64,000 bases of DNA, taken from NCBI GenBank assembly GCA_022560025.1, contig JAFISE010000005.1, positions 62,001 to 126,000 on the forward strand, in the 5' to 3' direction. Made by a program: the position numbers and the translations under genes. Source of the stretch: Stagonosporopsis chrysanthemi (taxonomy: Eukaryota; Ascomycota; Dothideomycetes; Pleosporales; Didymellaceae). Of this stretch, positions 34,400-46,538 are shown piece after piece. Numbering within the stretch: the first letter of the stretch is position 1; the number at the start of each line of letters is the position of its first letter. Under the pieces are notes generated by a model. That model was not told the DNA's origin. It ran no database searches and was given only the letters and a program-made list of their open reading frames with translations.

Positions 34400-36532
34400 A
34401 TGGTGGCATTTGGCAAACTCAAACTCAAGGCGACTCGCAATATCACAAAGAACAATCCGCAGGCGGTGAATAAAAATGCCGCTTTATCGCAGGGACATAA
34501 AAAGATCTCAGTTAAATTCTTCACGAAGGCGAAGCACAAGATCAACCGACAGTTCCGCAAGGCAGATGATGTGCTTCATCGCCGCATAACACCAGAGCCG
34601 GTACCTGTGATCAAACATACTGAGTGCAGAACCCCCCTCCAGATCTCCACAATCAAATTCTCTAGTGTTGCTGCTATCTCGGTTGGGTCCTTACAGCTTG
34701 ACGCAATCTCCGAGCTAGTGTCAATAGACTTCGTCGACAATTCCAAGTCTTCTGCGTATCGCACAGTGCGACAGGCTACATTTCCTCTAAATCTGATATC
34801 AGAATTGATTGCGGCACCCCAGTTTTGGCCAGGAGCAATACTATTAAGCGAATCCTTTCAACACGGAATATCAATACTTTTGAGATAGGGCTTACATTCT
34901 TCGAAGCCACTGTCGAGCTTTTGCAGGTGTACGGAAAGCTTCATGCCAAAACGGAGATCTGAGCTCCCCCTTTCAACCACAGAACTGCCAATGTCTGAGG
35001 AAGGAAAGAAGGGCAGACTTCAAAAGGCCTCAGAGGTCCTTCAAAAGCTCAGGGGACATATTTGGCCACAAAAGGTAACAACAGGGGCTGATGCCAAAGT
35101 TGCCAAGGAGAAAAGCTGAGGACTGGTCAGATTGCTGCCAGTGGAGCATTATTGGAGAGATTACACCGGAAACTATAATCAAGGTTCTATACTCTGCCTT
35201 GCTCAAACAGAACTCTGCATGCCGTGACCTTCCCATGCAGGTCATTTTCACAACTCGGGGCTCGTATCATCGGGTCTTCGTCGTCAAGACCAGGAACCTA
35301 GTTTCGCATCAGCAGGAGGGCTGGGTAGTCAAAATCCCTGGGCACGGCACTCTAGACCGTTGGACAACAGATGACGAATACATGCTCGTGCATGAGGTCG
35401 AGACCATACGCCTTGTTACCACCTACACAAATGTGCCCGCTGCGGTGGTTGTTGATTATTCTGCCACCTTGAAGAATGATTTTGGCTTTCCATACATCGT
35501 CATGAAGGAACTCCCAGGCAAACCAGCTAACGACCTATGGTACAAAGGTCATACTGTGGCTTCACCTCCTGAGACAGAACAGAAGCGTTCAACTACCTCC
35601 GATCACTGGCCCGCCACATGACGGATCTAGACAAACTGCGATTCGACCAGATTGGCATGCCCATGTTCGATGTTCACTCAAAAGACTTTAAAGGCTATGC
35701 CAACATCAAGGAAGAGCGCCTGCCAGTCGGCAAATACTATGTCTGGCCGTGCCAGGACTCTTACCGGTCCTTTCAACACGGTCCCTTTGCTTCAACACAA
35801 GACTATACCCGGACGGGGCTCAAGAATCTGGATGGTCTGACCGACACTGAACTTGATTTCACGACTGATCCAGTACTGAGAGGCACTCTGGATGAAGCAA
35901 AGGTCCAATCCATAGGCACAGCAAAGTTCCTCTCTATCATCCTCTCCCACCCCGTCTTTCATTCCACACCCAGCTCGACCTTCTCTTTGCGTCACCCGGA
36001 CCTAGACTTGCAAAACACCCTCATTGATGACGACGGGAATGTGATCGGTATCATAGACTGGGATGCCTCGCTCGCCGCGCCCCGCTGTGTGGCTCACGCT
36101 TCCGTCCCAGCCTTCCTCGACCTCAACTTCTACCCTGGCGCGCTGATCAGGTCACCCTTCCTGTATCTGCGTGCTGCACACTACCGAAGCATCTACGCAG
36201 CCGCACTTGTTGAAGCTGGCAACCCTGATGCACAGTATACAACTAAGAGCCATATTTACCAAGCGGTGCTTGTGGCACTACATGACGGTGGCAATAAGGA
36301 GGACTTATTTGAATGACTGCTGAAGGAAACTGGCCTGCAGATCAATGTGTGGGAGGCCAAGTGCCTGTTGACGATTGGTGACAAGACTACAGAGATCTTG
36401 AAGAACAAGCTGTGGAAGGTCCTCGACCCGGAAATGTCAGCGGAGGATATGCTGCAGCGTGTGGAGCAACAGAATCGCGCAGATGCAGCAGCGCTAGCGT
36501 GGATAAATGATTTTTCAGGTTTGAACGCTTGA
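34400..36532 (+). pseudogene. Decayed APH-like kinase gene, paralogue of the gene at 17599-19665
   Basis: Similarity to the intact kinase can be followed across the region, but in several frames. An N-terminal Lys-rich frame starts at the ATG at 34400 and ends at TAG 34886-34888; the same frame then stays open to about 35114 and contains another ATG at 34943. An extra A in the AAAA run at 35111-35114 shifts into the frame with AEDWSDC and the kinase N-lobe (VVKIPGHG, FPYIVMKELPGK). A one-base loss near 35586 (after PETEQKR) shifts again into LRSLARHMTDL and the catalytic HPDLDLQN and IIDWD blocks. A TGA at 36314-36316 interrupts the tail, which stays open to 36532. The catalytic residues are intact, so decay looks recent. 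One lesion might be an intron or a sequencing error; four together are hard to explain that way. Confidence 0.75.
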
Positions 36533-37154
36533 CGTGTAAACTTGGACTTGATGGTAGCTGCTGTAGATGTTGCGCAGCATTGATTGCGAATTGGGGTTAA
36601 GATGCAAACTGCGAACATTCAAACAAATTGATAAATTGATAACGCTTAACTCTATCGATTCAGACGCATGTGCAAACCTCGTGGGAGAGCCTCAGCATCA
36701 GGCTGCAGTTGCTGCATTTGCTGCGCCTTGTACCTTCCTCTCGCTCACCCACACCACCCAGGCTACTGCAAGTTTATGATTCGCAACATTCATCGCATCG
36801 CCGCCTTCCAAAGTGCCGCAAAGATACGGAATCTCCACTTCAAGCGGCTGCAATGCGGGTACTCGTCTACCAGAGCTTCATACAGACTAGCCGCGGTGAC
36901 ACAGCCACACTCCTTCCCCATGCGGTCACCGCAGGCAGGCAGTGAGTTGTGCCTTGCACCCGAAGTGCAGCCTCACTGGCACTACACCGCAATCCTTTTA
37001 GGGACGAGGCTGTGACTTTACATTGCTGTAGATGTATAAAGTTCGTAACGGCGTTCATGGAGCACTTGCAAACCACCCATCTTCTCCTGCCTCCTCTCAA
37101 CGAGCCACGACCTCGTTTCCACAGCTGTGATAATCTACTCGCTTGTTCGCAAAC
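36533..37154. other. Intergenic, nothing recognised
   Basis: Overlapping frames on both strands around 36.6-37.0 kb lack domains; leader of the next gene at the right end. Confidence 0.45.
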
Positions 37155-37592
37155 ATGCGCTTCTTTTGTTTCGGCAAGAAGCCTAAACCACAAACTCAGC
37201 GCAAAGCGCCCGACTGGGTTGAAACTATTCCCGCCGCGCCAGCAAGTTTTCCAAGCGAACCTGTCTGGACGGCAATGCCGTCCGTCGTGCCAGCGAAGCC
37301 TCCAAGCGCGCCGCAGCCGCAGGTTCCTAGCCTTACCAATCAAGAAGAAGATATCGAGGAGGGAAAACCCCGGGTATATCACTTGCCGAGCTATGTTCGG
37401 GTTGATCCGCCGAAGAGTGCGTCGACAAGGGGTGGCAGCAGCGGCGGTGGGTACAACGGTGTCCAGAGCGCGACATATACTTCGAGCTACAGTAGCGGAG
37501 GAGGTGGTGATGGTGGGTATAGCGGATGTAGCAGCGGAGGAGATGGAGGGGGCGGCGGAGGCGGCGGCGGAGGCGGAGGTGGAGGAGACTGA
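37155..37592 (+). CDS. Small protein with glycine-rich tail, 145 aa
   Basis: The start is the ATG at 37155 in CAAACATGCG; four codons upstream in frame there is no other ATG. N-terminus MRFFCFGKKPKPQ is basic with one cysteine next to the start, which could take a lipid anchor (inference). The middle is Pro/Ala-rich and contains YHLPSYVRVDPPKS. The C-terminal 50 residues are Gly/Ser with aspartate and end in a nearly pure glycine run encoded by GGC/GGA repeats (37545-37590). No signal peptide or membrane helix. I do not recognise it. It converges on the F-box gene with a 116-bp gap. Confidence 0.6.
   Translation: MRFFCFGKKPKPQTQRKAPDWVETIPAAPASFPSEPVWTAMPSVVPAKPPSAPQPQVPSLTNQEEDIEEGKPRVYHLPSYVRVDPPKSASTRGGSSGGGYNGVQSATYTSSYSSGGGGDGGYSGCSSGGDGGGGGGGGGGGGGGD
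37545..37590. repeat. GGN trinucleotide tract coding poly-Gly
   Basis: About 15 GGC/GGA/GGT codons in tandem inside the small glycine-rich gene. Confidence 0.8.
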
Positions 37593-37708
37593 GTGCTCTG
37601 AAAGGTTGGTGTGCAACAACGCTTGTACTATTTATCGAATATAGATTTGTGTCGCGTGTGTGCAGCGTAATTGCCTCCGAATAAACCGTACTGCCACGTC
37701 ATCATCGC

Positions 37709-39292
37709 TCAGAATGCGAGTTCTGTCCCGTCACCTTCGCTTGCAGGCCACAGTTTCCCTGCTTCTTCGGTGCCCAGATAGACTAGATATGGCACATGAG
37801 CGAGAGGATCTCTATCATTCACGTCGATTGAACCGTCCTTGACATCTTTCTTGAAGCGGCTCATGTCTTCCCTTAATTGTCCAGGTTGACTCCAACCCGT
37901 ACCGGGAGCACAAGTAACTCCACATTCATCATTCAACCACACTGGCTTGTCGATTTCGTACCATGGGAAGTCTGTTGGCGGCCGCGGAATTCGGTGATGC
38001 TGATCGTACACCCAAGGTATGCAGTCCAAACTGATCGTGTTGATGGTCCTTCCGCGCGAGATCTCAGCTTCGAGACGCTTCAGACGCTCAGATGAAAGAC
38101 AGCGTTTACGCAGCGCAAATTCGAACTTTGATATATATTCGCGCTCAATCTCAATCTGATGAGTGCTTCGCGTGTTCCATGTACGCCAGATTGTGTTACG
38201 GATATAGTTGTTGGTGACGCAAGTGGGAGAGATTGGCGAAAGGGCCCACTGGGTAAAGAATGGGTCACTGCCGACGTGCAGGACAAACCAATTGAGCCAT
38301 GAGCAACCTTGAGCAACATCGCCAATCATCGTCGGCCAACTCGGGCGTGGTATCGAGGAGTGCGACTGCCAGCCCTGCGTGAAATCGTATGTCGTTATCC
38401 CCGGCTCGCTGTATGGTCGGAAGACGTGCATTAATATGCGCCAGAGGTATACATAATCGAGAAGATCGTGGTCTGAGAGAGTCTTCATGTACGCTAGTCT
38501 CCTCCTCAGGACTTCAGTTTCCTTGTGACGGACTTCTGTAGTGATGTCTTTCGGATCCTGTTGCTCTGGGCCTTGGCTACTGTGAGAGTCACGGCGATTC
38601 TTTCTGCCAAACACATGCTTCATGCCATGCTCTGTGCAGCCAGCATACTGGCACGACACAGCTTGCCATATGCGACTAGTCCTTACGCCACCACTGACCT
38701 TCCTGAACGCGTTCGGTCTCTTAGTTTTGTCATCGAAAATGGAGTAGACATTAGCAGAGATCAAATGGAATGATCTCAGCACTTTCCATCCGTTGGCGAG
38801 GCGTTGACGCCAGTACAGTGCTTCTATGCAAGCACTTTCGCTGGGTATACCGTAAGGGAAGCCTGAATTGATGTAGGGATGACGACGAAGTTTGTCCTTA
38901 TCGAGAATGATGCTGGCTAGGTGCGCCGGAATGAGGTCGCGCAGCCAGCGTAAGCTGTGTCCATCCCTGGATAAAGTAAGAAGTAAGTTACAGTCCGGGA
39001 ACGAGACGCGAGCAGAAGCTGGCGCAATGGTCTTGATGTATGCTCGAATGACTGCGTGGAAAGATGCGCAAGTCAGACGTAGAGCGAAGATTGCCTCGAC
39101 GCTACAGCGGGAGAAGATGGTTATTAGTATGTCGTCTGGAAGGTCGAGGATCCTGGTCTTCGAACGTATGTCGCATGGGTAACTGTCGCTTTGGGAAGGT
39201 GGCGGAAGTACGTTCTGCAGATCTGACGGAGTGAAGACAATGTGGCTGCTGACGGCCAGTACAGGCTTGGATGGATGCAAATGGGTTTGCAT
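37709..39292 (-). CDS. F-box protein, 527 aa
   Basis: Single frame from the ATG at 39292 (MQTHLHPSKPVL); the frame is open further upstream to 39418, but only from a TTG. The F-box is at about residues 47-87: ILDLPDDILITIFSRCSVEA followed by IFALRLTCASFHAVI, the Leu-Pro and Trp/Phe positions that bind Skp1. The rest has no leucine-rich, WD or kelch repeat that I can see; it contains a GFPYGIPSESACIEALYWRQ block and a C-terminal LVYLGTEEAGKLWPASEGD. This layout is common among fungal F-box proteins with a conserved region of unknown function. As an SCF adaptor it would select a substrate for ubiquitination; the substrate is unknown. Confidence 0.82.
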   Translation of the reverse strand: MQTHLHPSKPVLAVSSHIVFTPSDLQNVLPPPSQSDSYPCDIRSKTRILDLPDDILITIFSRCSVEAIFALRLTCASFHAVIRAYIKTIAPASARVSFPDCNLLLTLSRDGHSLRWLRDLIPAHLASIILDKDKLRRHPYINSGFPYGIPSESACIEALYWRQRLANGWKVLRSFHLISANVYSIFDDKTKRPNAFRKVSGGVRTSRIWQAVSCQYAGCTEHGMKHVFGRKNRRDSHSSQGPEQQDPKDITTEVRHKETEVLRRRLAYMKTLSDHDLLDYVYLWRILMHVFRPYSEPGITTYDFTQGWQSHSSIPRPSWPTMIGDVAQGCSWLNWFVLHVGSDPFFTQWALSPISPTCVTNNYIRNTIWRTWNTRSTHQIEIEREYISKFEFALRKRCLSSERLKRLEAEISRGRTINTISLDCIPWVYDQHHRIPRPPTDFPWYEIDKPVWLNDECGVTCAPGTGWSQPGQLREDMSRFKKDVKDGSIDVNDRDPLAHVPYLVYLGTEEAGKLWPASEGDGTELAF

Positions 39293-39846
39293 CTTCCGAT
39301 TAAGTCGACAAGAGAGCTGAACAGGCGATGGCGAAGAACAACAGGCTTGGGTAGAGACGCTCGACTCGAGATACACAACACATCGAACGTGAAAAAAAAG
39401 AGGGATTGTATTCTCCAAATCTAAGACAAGTTAGTGAGATCAGGCATGCAAAGGCGTGCGTAGAAGTTATGCTTGTGTTCGAAGTTCGTTTGTCTTGTGT
39501 TTGGTATTGGCGATTGGCGAAATCTAGGCCTTCGGTACCCCTGTCACGCTACCACGTGGCTAGTCTGAAAACGGCACCAGCAGATCAGCTGCGACAAGAA
39601 CTCATGGTAAATCTTGGACCAGCCACGGTCGTGGCACGATGATCAAGCCATTGTTAGCGTTCTCGGCCCTCTCAGTATGCAGGCAGTGGAAGGTTCGAAA
39701 GACGAACTAGTGGTAGAGCAAGAGCGCTTGAGCGGTTCACTGTTAATGTGCAAGACAAAGAGCAGAGACCTGAATGAGTGGTTTGCAAGCTATCGTGGTA
39801 TATAAAAAAGCAATTACAATCTATTATAATCAACATTCACAGAAGT
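39293..39846. other. Intergenic, nothing recognised
   Basis: Upstream of the F-box gene and downstream of the sulfate permease; AT-rich just before 39847. Confidence 0.5.
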
Positions 39847-42311
39847 TCAACTCTTAGAAGGGAACTCATGTCCGATGTTGTTCTCTGAGCCATCAGTGCT
39901 TACGTGTGCCAATTTTTGTTCAATGCCAGAAACCGCACCCTCAACAGCAGCGGCTACATCGATGTGGAAGAATGGCCTGTTGGACCCATGGAGTGTGGAG
40001 ACCTTGCCAGCGAAGCCCTTCTGTCCACCGACAGCCTGAATCTCCTCCTGAGCCTCGATATCCGCAACCTTCGGACTGTGTGTATCCAGTGGCGCGTAGC
40101 TGTACACTGGATTCCAGTGTTGGCGAGACGCAAAGCGCTCACGGTCGATGTAGCCAAATCCAGCAGTTGTCAATGCACGTTTGGTCCAGCGGCTATTGAT
40201 GGATGCGAAGTGCCACTCCACGCTCTCAGGAGCTGCATAGCGGTCAAGCTGCGCGCGAACGTCGATAAGCCCTTGAACGGATGTAACATCGACGCTATTA
40301 ACAGCACTGAAGTCCAAGATAATAGCGCGCAGAATAGGACGATTGTCATCTGTGTTGACTTGCTGACCACGTCTTGGTCCGGGGTCATTCCATGGGCGAT
40401 CTCCCAACTTCGCATAGCGGTCAAGCGTTGTTGGTCGGGCGATAGTCTGCGCATGCTTGACAAGCTCGTCCATATATCCTTGCTGGTTAAGATATGTATA
40501 ACCCTCACTGAAGCGATAGATGAGGATACCAGGGTAGGGGGACTCGATATCGACATTTGGGTTCGAACCATCTTGACGGCTGATAGGAATGAAGGCCTCG
40601 CGGGAGGTGTACTCAGCGCTCGGGGCAAAAGCGCCATCCTCCTTACGAGCAATCGAGTCTGGAGTGGCGCGGTAGACGCGGACCTTTCCTAGCACTTGAC
40701 CGTGAGTGAAGAGTTGGCGCCAAAGTAACAGCGCGAAGGAGGCTGCGATAGTGACATAAATGCCGTTCTCGATGTTTGTGAAGATAGTCACAAACACTCC
40801 GGCAAAGAAGATGATCACCTCCAGAGGAGAGGTCTCCCAGAACTGGTAAACAACGTTGGGAGGCGTGATAAGATCGCCAACAGCGTGGATGATGATGGCT
40901 GACAGAGTCGCCATAGGGATGTAGAAGAACATGGCTGTCAGGGCGTACAAAGCCAGAAGAACGATGATAGCAGTGAAGATACCAGCGAGCGGTGTGCGGA
41001 CACCAGCCTTGGACTTGATAGCGGTACGCGAGAAGGAACCAGTAGCAGGGTAGGCGCCCAGGAACGGTCCAATAACATTTGTGAAACCGACTGCCACAAG
41101 CTCTTGTGATGGATTAATAACGTAGTTATTAATACGACCGAACGATTTGGAGATTGCGATGTGTTCGAGGATCAGAACGATGATCGTGACCGGAATGTCG
41201 GGGGCGATAGCGGACAGGATCTCGGTGTTCATCTTTGGCGCACCAGCGTGCTGGAACCCACGAGGCACTTTGCCGAGGAGCCTGAACTTGGCCTTCTTTG
41301 CATCCTTGATGTTGCGATTCGAGACGTAACTGATCATAATGTACAAGAGGATGACGAAAGCCATGCGCAGAGTGTTGACCTTGAGATTGTTAGCTAGCCC
41401 TAGCTGTTATGGGTGCAGAAAACTTACGAAAAACCAGACCTTCTTCTTGGAAGGCTGCTTTTTTGCCATGAAATTGCAGAAGGATCGGATGATGTAGAGC
41501 ATAGCCAGGGCGCTCAATCCCATTGCCGCATCAAGCTTCGTCCTTGGAAGGCCCTTGAGTGTATCGATGATCACAAGATAAGTTGGGCCACGGGTATTAA
41601 CACCAGTTATGCCCATAAGGGCCGGCACCTGACCCGCTCCGATACTAATAGCCGCACCCGTCATGAAGGATGTGATGGCCACCAGAGGAATCAATTCGAC
41701 GATGCGACCAAGGCGAGTGAGACCGATAAAGAGCAGCACGGCGCCAGCAATAACGGACAAAGCCCTGGCAATGTCGGGAGCAGCCATGTCGGGATGTTCC
41801 TTCCGCACTTTGACGACAATGTTACCAACGATTGTAGACATGACAGCCACGGTTCCAATGGTGATGTCTTTAGAAGTTGCGAACGCCCAGTAGAGGATAA
41901 AACCAACAAAGCTGGTGTATAGTCCATACTCAGCTGGCAATTGCGCCAACAAGGCATAAGCCATTCCCTGAGGGATGACAACGAATCCGACCGTAACACC
42001 TGGGCATGTCAGCGTTTGTAACAGAGATGGTCTTATCAGTACAAACCAGCAACGACATCGCCAAAGAGCCATGTCAGGTTGTAGTGGAAGATCCAATCCA
42101 GGAACGGGAACAGGCTGCGAAGGTAACGCTTGAACGCTGTAAGAGACGGTGTGAACTTGGAAAGCCATTCGGCGGCAGTAGGCTCCCGTTCAACGTAGGT
42201 GTCGACAGATGATACGGACAGAGACCCAGAGTTCTCCAAAGGGTCGGCCTCCTTGCGGTAGTCGACGTTGATACCAAGGACCTTGGCCACGCCTCGCCCA
42301 GCTGCGGCCAT
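39847..42311 (-). CDS. SulP-family sulfate permease with STAS domain
   Basis: Plasma-membrane uptake carrier for sulfate, feeding assimilation to cysteine and methionine. Exons complement(42047..42311), complement(41428..41999) and complement(39847..41379) with introns of 47 and 48 nt give 789 aa. The ATG at 42311 is in an ideal CCAACATGGCC context (MAAAGRGVAKVLGI); an ATG-less extension lies upstream. SulP hallmarks are GVTVGFVVIPQGMAYALLAQLPAEYGLY, GAAISIGAGQ, NVIGPFLGAYPATGSFSRTA and about 10-12 membrane segments. The cytosolic C-terminal half has the STAS domain (AIILDFSAVNSVDVTSVQGL), interrupted by a basic insert as in fungal members. A Met-repression or CysR-type site was not looked for reliably by eye. 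Confidence 0.93.
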
Positions 42312-44979
42312 GTTGGCGATGCGGTGATAGCTCGTGGCAGCGATGAGCTTTCTTGTCAAATGCTTGGTGGTGACAAGGCGAGATAGGTGGACCACAATGG
42401 CTCGGATTGTGGTTGAGAACGAAAAAGACGCCCGTCTTTCGTTGTTGGAGTTATCCTGCAGTAATAGATATACCCTCGAGCGAGGATAGTTATGCCCTTA
42501 TACTACGAATGATAGAAAAACGTCCCGTGGAGATCTCTCATGTACCCATAGAAAGAGACTGCAAGGTTCCAGATCCACGCCGGAGCATGACGCCTCATAC
42601 GCTATGGTCCAATGTGCCCAAGCAGGCGGCGCTCTTCAAAGCGGGCTTCACTGACTTGGCGTGGGAAAGAAACTGATGAGAGGCAATTCCGTTCAATCAC
42701 ATCGCACAGATGATAATGACGTGCTTCAAGCGTACGAGATCGTCTCGCAAAGGACAAGCAGAGGACAAGACATTTGGAAGCCTGGGCTGGGCACGGCGTT
42801 GAGCTTGTGAAGTCTGGGCTGAAGGAACAGCCGAGATGGTCTTGGTAGGCGTCGATAGATTGCATGCGGGATCCGAGCAGATTGGTTGGCTAGCTGCGTA
42901 GCACGTTGCAAACTTCTGCTGTGCCTGTGTACCTGGAACGCGAATCTGCAGAACAACCATTGTCATCGTCGTCGTCTGGATGCAATTCCCCGGATTTCGC
43001 GAAGACTGCACTAACGTACACCTACAACAGACAGTACCCGCACGCCCACGCTCCATACCGACGGCCGTCTGCTGCCGCAAGTGAGGGTTGTGAGATCGCA
43101 ATAATGCCATGCGATTGCGCGATGCTTGGCGCCAACAAAACGGTTAGGGCACCCACGCGCGCATGACGCTAGCAGCAATGCGCCCGACAGATGGGATCAT
43201 CCCATGGCTCATCTCACAAGATATCGCGACAGCCCGAGGGAAGGCTTGGGAGGAATTGGACCATTTCTCCTTTGGATGGCGAGCTCCAAGATGACATTCC
43301 CTTATGATTGAAGGAACAATGCTGCACTGCAGCGACAGGCAGCTCATGGCTCGGAGACCAATGCACCGGGTGATAAGCAGGTTCGCAGCATCTGTACCGC
43401 AGAGTTCGGTGTATCAGACCATCATTTTCCATCGAAAGGCAAAAGCGACAATCGGAACCCTGACGGCCATCTTTGCTTTTGCAATTCGCTTGACCCTGCA
43501 TGCGACAGTCCGATGTTGTGTATGCACTCGCCAGCAACCCAACAGTACCTATCACAGGGGGGAGCTGAGTGCCGGAGGTCTCGCGTGCTCGTGAACCTCA
43601 ATAGAGTTGCAGCTCCGGGCCACGAACAGGCCCTCTGTACGGTCCGCATGGGCTTCATCCAGCCGCAAGCCTGGCAGCCGGCGCTGCAGCCGGGACCATT
43701 TACAGTGTTTGTGCCTGCAGTAGATCTGCTATCATAGTCTTACTACTGGTCTAGTCCGACGTCTGGAACCGTATGTCGCTATACCATGCGTGTTTTGAGC
43801 CACACAAGTACAGGTAATCGGCCTGAGCTTCATGCGAAGGACACCCCAAACCGCGGTGATGCCGGTCGATCTGTGCAGCGGGAGCCGCCGGTCGTGCGGG
43901 TCGTGGACATTACACGAGACGTTCTGGGCTGGGGCAAAGGCAGTATTGTCAATCAGGACAGACTGTCCAGGCGTGTGCCGCATGCAGACCGTCGATCAAG
44001 CCCGATGAAGAGACATTCGTGTGGCGCTTTGTAAGGGCGATTTCATGTCAGATACGGCGAGGGTAATCTGAGATCTGAATGTCGCAAACGATGGGCGGAA
44101 ATGCGCGATGCTTGGAGATCTGTCATAAGTTGTTGATGAGCCTATGATCTGTGCCATAATTGGCGCAAGACGTCCAACTCCAACGTGCGTACCAGCAACA
44201 TGGAGCACTGCATGCGCTCATAATGACACTCCAGAGGCAGCGCCAACGGAGTGTGTGTATCGTGTTTTCAGTGCTGGAGCGGTACCCTCCCTTTCAAAAC
44301 TTTCGCAGACAGGCTTGGCGGGCTACGTCACCACTACCAAACGTGCATGCCGACGACTGTACAGCACAGCTTCGGGAAATCATATCAACGGCCAACTAAC
44401 TCCGAAGCTCCATCTATACCATAGAGCAGTTCAGAAGTCGCCTAAAGCCTTTACATGCGGACTTGGACCAACGCAGCTAACACGCATCATACACTGGTTC
44501 AAGTCTACAGAAGCATGTACTGTCAGTACTGAGCTGTCTACCAAGCGCTCATGTCAGCAATAGTGAGCTAGTGCGACTAACTCGCATACAAAATAATCTT
44601 CGGTTTCGCGCACACAAAACGCTGTCTGACCGTCTGATCAAAAACGATTCCCGAACGGAAACAGTCGGTGTACACTTCCAGGTGGTGGTGTCGAGTAGAT
44701 GCTGACGGAAGGTAACATCGCTCCATCAGCTTATGCCCATTCCCCACATCCTTTTTCCAAGTGCTGACAGCCGCTAATGGTCATGCAGTCACCCTGTACA
44801 TAAAGGCTGACCACTCCTGAACCCAATTTGAGTCGCTTTGCTCTTGAAGCTTAGCAAGAAGTATAAGTTCCATGTCGGATCTAAGGGTATTGCCCGAACA
44901 TCTCAAGTTGACGAAGTTGTAGAAAAGCACAAATACGGACGCACGCACGATAGCCTGTATCAAACACAAGGAGAACAAA
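42312..44979. other. Intergenic, 2.7 kb, nothing recognised
   Basis: The left 200 bases are the sulfate permease promoter. The rest has only short overlapping frames on both strands with no domain, repeat or RNA signal. Its length and its place next to a decayed gene suggest eroded DNA. Confidence 0.5.
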
Positions 44980-46505
44980 ATGCCAGACGCACGTACTACG
45001 GGTATTCTGCTGAAGGGTGGTGTAGTGCTCATACATGATACCCAAAACCATGTGGTCCCTACCCAAACAGACATCTTGATCGAAAATGGGAATATTGCAC
45101 GCATTGGGGCTCATCTTGAAGCGATTCATGGAGTTGAAGTAACCGACTGTACCGACACACCCAACTGAAATGTTGTCATGCTAACGAACAGCTGTTAGAG
45201 TACATGGTGACTGGTGAGCATCGAACCAATCCAGCACGATGCTGCATACTAATTGCCTTAGGTAACCTTCAATCATTCCAATTCTCGCCAGAAGATGTTT
45301 TCTATGGACAGCTTGCTGGTATGCTGGAGGGAATCGCAGCAGGGACAATCACCGTGGTCGATCATGCCCACGTCACACACTCGCCAGACCATGCAAAGCT
45401 TGCGGTCGCTGCGACTGCATCCTCCGGAATACGATCTGTATTCTGTTAGACACCCATCATGCGCGCCAAAGATTTCAGCCCGCTGACTTACCATCCCAAC
45501 CCACTCGAAGACTGGGTGATGCAGACGTTCGAAGAGCTTGCGGACCAGAGCCCGTTCGGCGTAGGACGTGTTGCATTGGGCTTCGCGTTCAAACTCTTCT
45601 TTCTCCCACCTGAGGTAGTCAAAGGAATCTTTGCACAGGTAAAGGGCAAAGGTGTCAAAACCATAACTATCCGTGGTTCAGTGAGCTTAGGCGGTGCCGT
45701 TCAAAGCCTAAAGTCTCTGAGCCTTCTTGACGAGAGTATCATCATCTCTCATGGCGGTCTAATCAGGTCTGCTGATGCCAGACTCATCAAAGCGGCCGGA
45801 GCTCGCATCAGCTCTACACCCAGCTCAGAACTTCAGATGGCAATGGGTCGGCCCTACTGTTTTGATGCTTCCTTCATCGATGAAGGTGTGACTGGCGACT
45901 CGATTGGTCTACAGGACAACGCAAGTCTGGGCGTCGACTGCCACACCATTACTGGAGGATCTATCCTGACTGAAGCAAGGATAGGTCTTCAGAATGCAAG
46001 AAACACGTTCGGCGAGTACCATATGATGCAGGGCAAAATACCTCGCACTGTTCCTAGTAGTCTCAGTGTTGAGGCAGCATTCAACCTGGCCACGGTCAAG
46101 GGTGCTGAAGCTGCGAACATGAGCAAAGACATTGGCCATATCGCGGAAGGCTTCAAAGCTGGCCCGGTCATCTTTGATGCATTGAGTCCAAGCATGGTTG
46201 CTGCAGCCCAACATAATCCTGTCGCTGCTGTTATTCTTAATTCTACTCCTGCCGATATCGATATCGTGGTCGTTGACGGAATCATCCGAAAAAGAGACGG
46301 CAAATTGCTCCCCGTTGCGGTCGATGCTGCAGCGAGGCGAGTTGCAGACGGGGCTGTCTTAGATTGGAGCACCATCGCGAAGAGGGTTGTCAGTAGCAGG
46401 GCTGGCATGCAGACAGAGATAGACAAGATGGATTTCGGACAAACCAGCAACGCTCTGTTTGAGGTTTTCCACATAGACGAACCTCGTCTAGTGGATGTCA
46501 AGTAG
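44980..46505 (+). pseudogene. Decayed amidohydrolase (atrazine chlorohydrolase / cytosine deaminase-like family)
   Basis: The coding thread follows the metal-dependent amidohydrolase pattern: ILLKGGVVLIHD and EVTDCTD at the start, then TQLKCCHANEQLLEYM, an intron 45214..45261 (GTGAGC..TTAG), GQLAGMLEGIAAGTITVVDHAH, LEDWVMQTFEELA, IISHGGL, GVDCHT and AEGFKAGPVIFDALSP. Three defects are visible. First, at about 45157-45160 the residues that should hold the metal-binding HxH (usually GFIDTHxH) are absent, consistent with a deletion of about 15 codons that also breaks the frame (TGA at 45166-45168). Second, TAG at 45447-45449 stands where homologous sequences have a Tyr (FC-Y-TP). Third, the usual mid-protein SH(Y/N) metal histidine is replaced by TITIRG. 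The enzyme cannot be functional. The last 348 codons remain open, so an automated call will likely report a truncated protein. Confidence 0.82.
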
Positions 46506-46538
46506 AAATAAAGAATGCAACTCGCGGATTATTCATCC

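Noticed and set aside
36867..37619. 250-codon minus-strand frame, Ala/Ser-rich start
   Set aside because: Opposite the glycine codon tract of the gene at 37155; composition is that of the reverse repeat.
39904..40692. 262-codon plus-strand frame
   Set aside because: Antisense shadow of the sulfate permease STAS region.
45459..46505. 348-aa protein beginning MRAKDFSPL as a functional gene
   Set aside because: It is the downstream half of the amidohydrolase, lacking the metal-binding N-terminal part; the start is merely the first ATG after the TAG.
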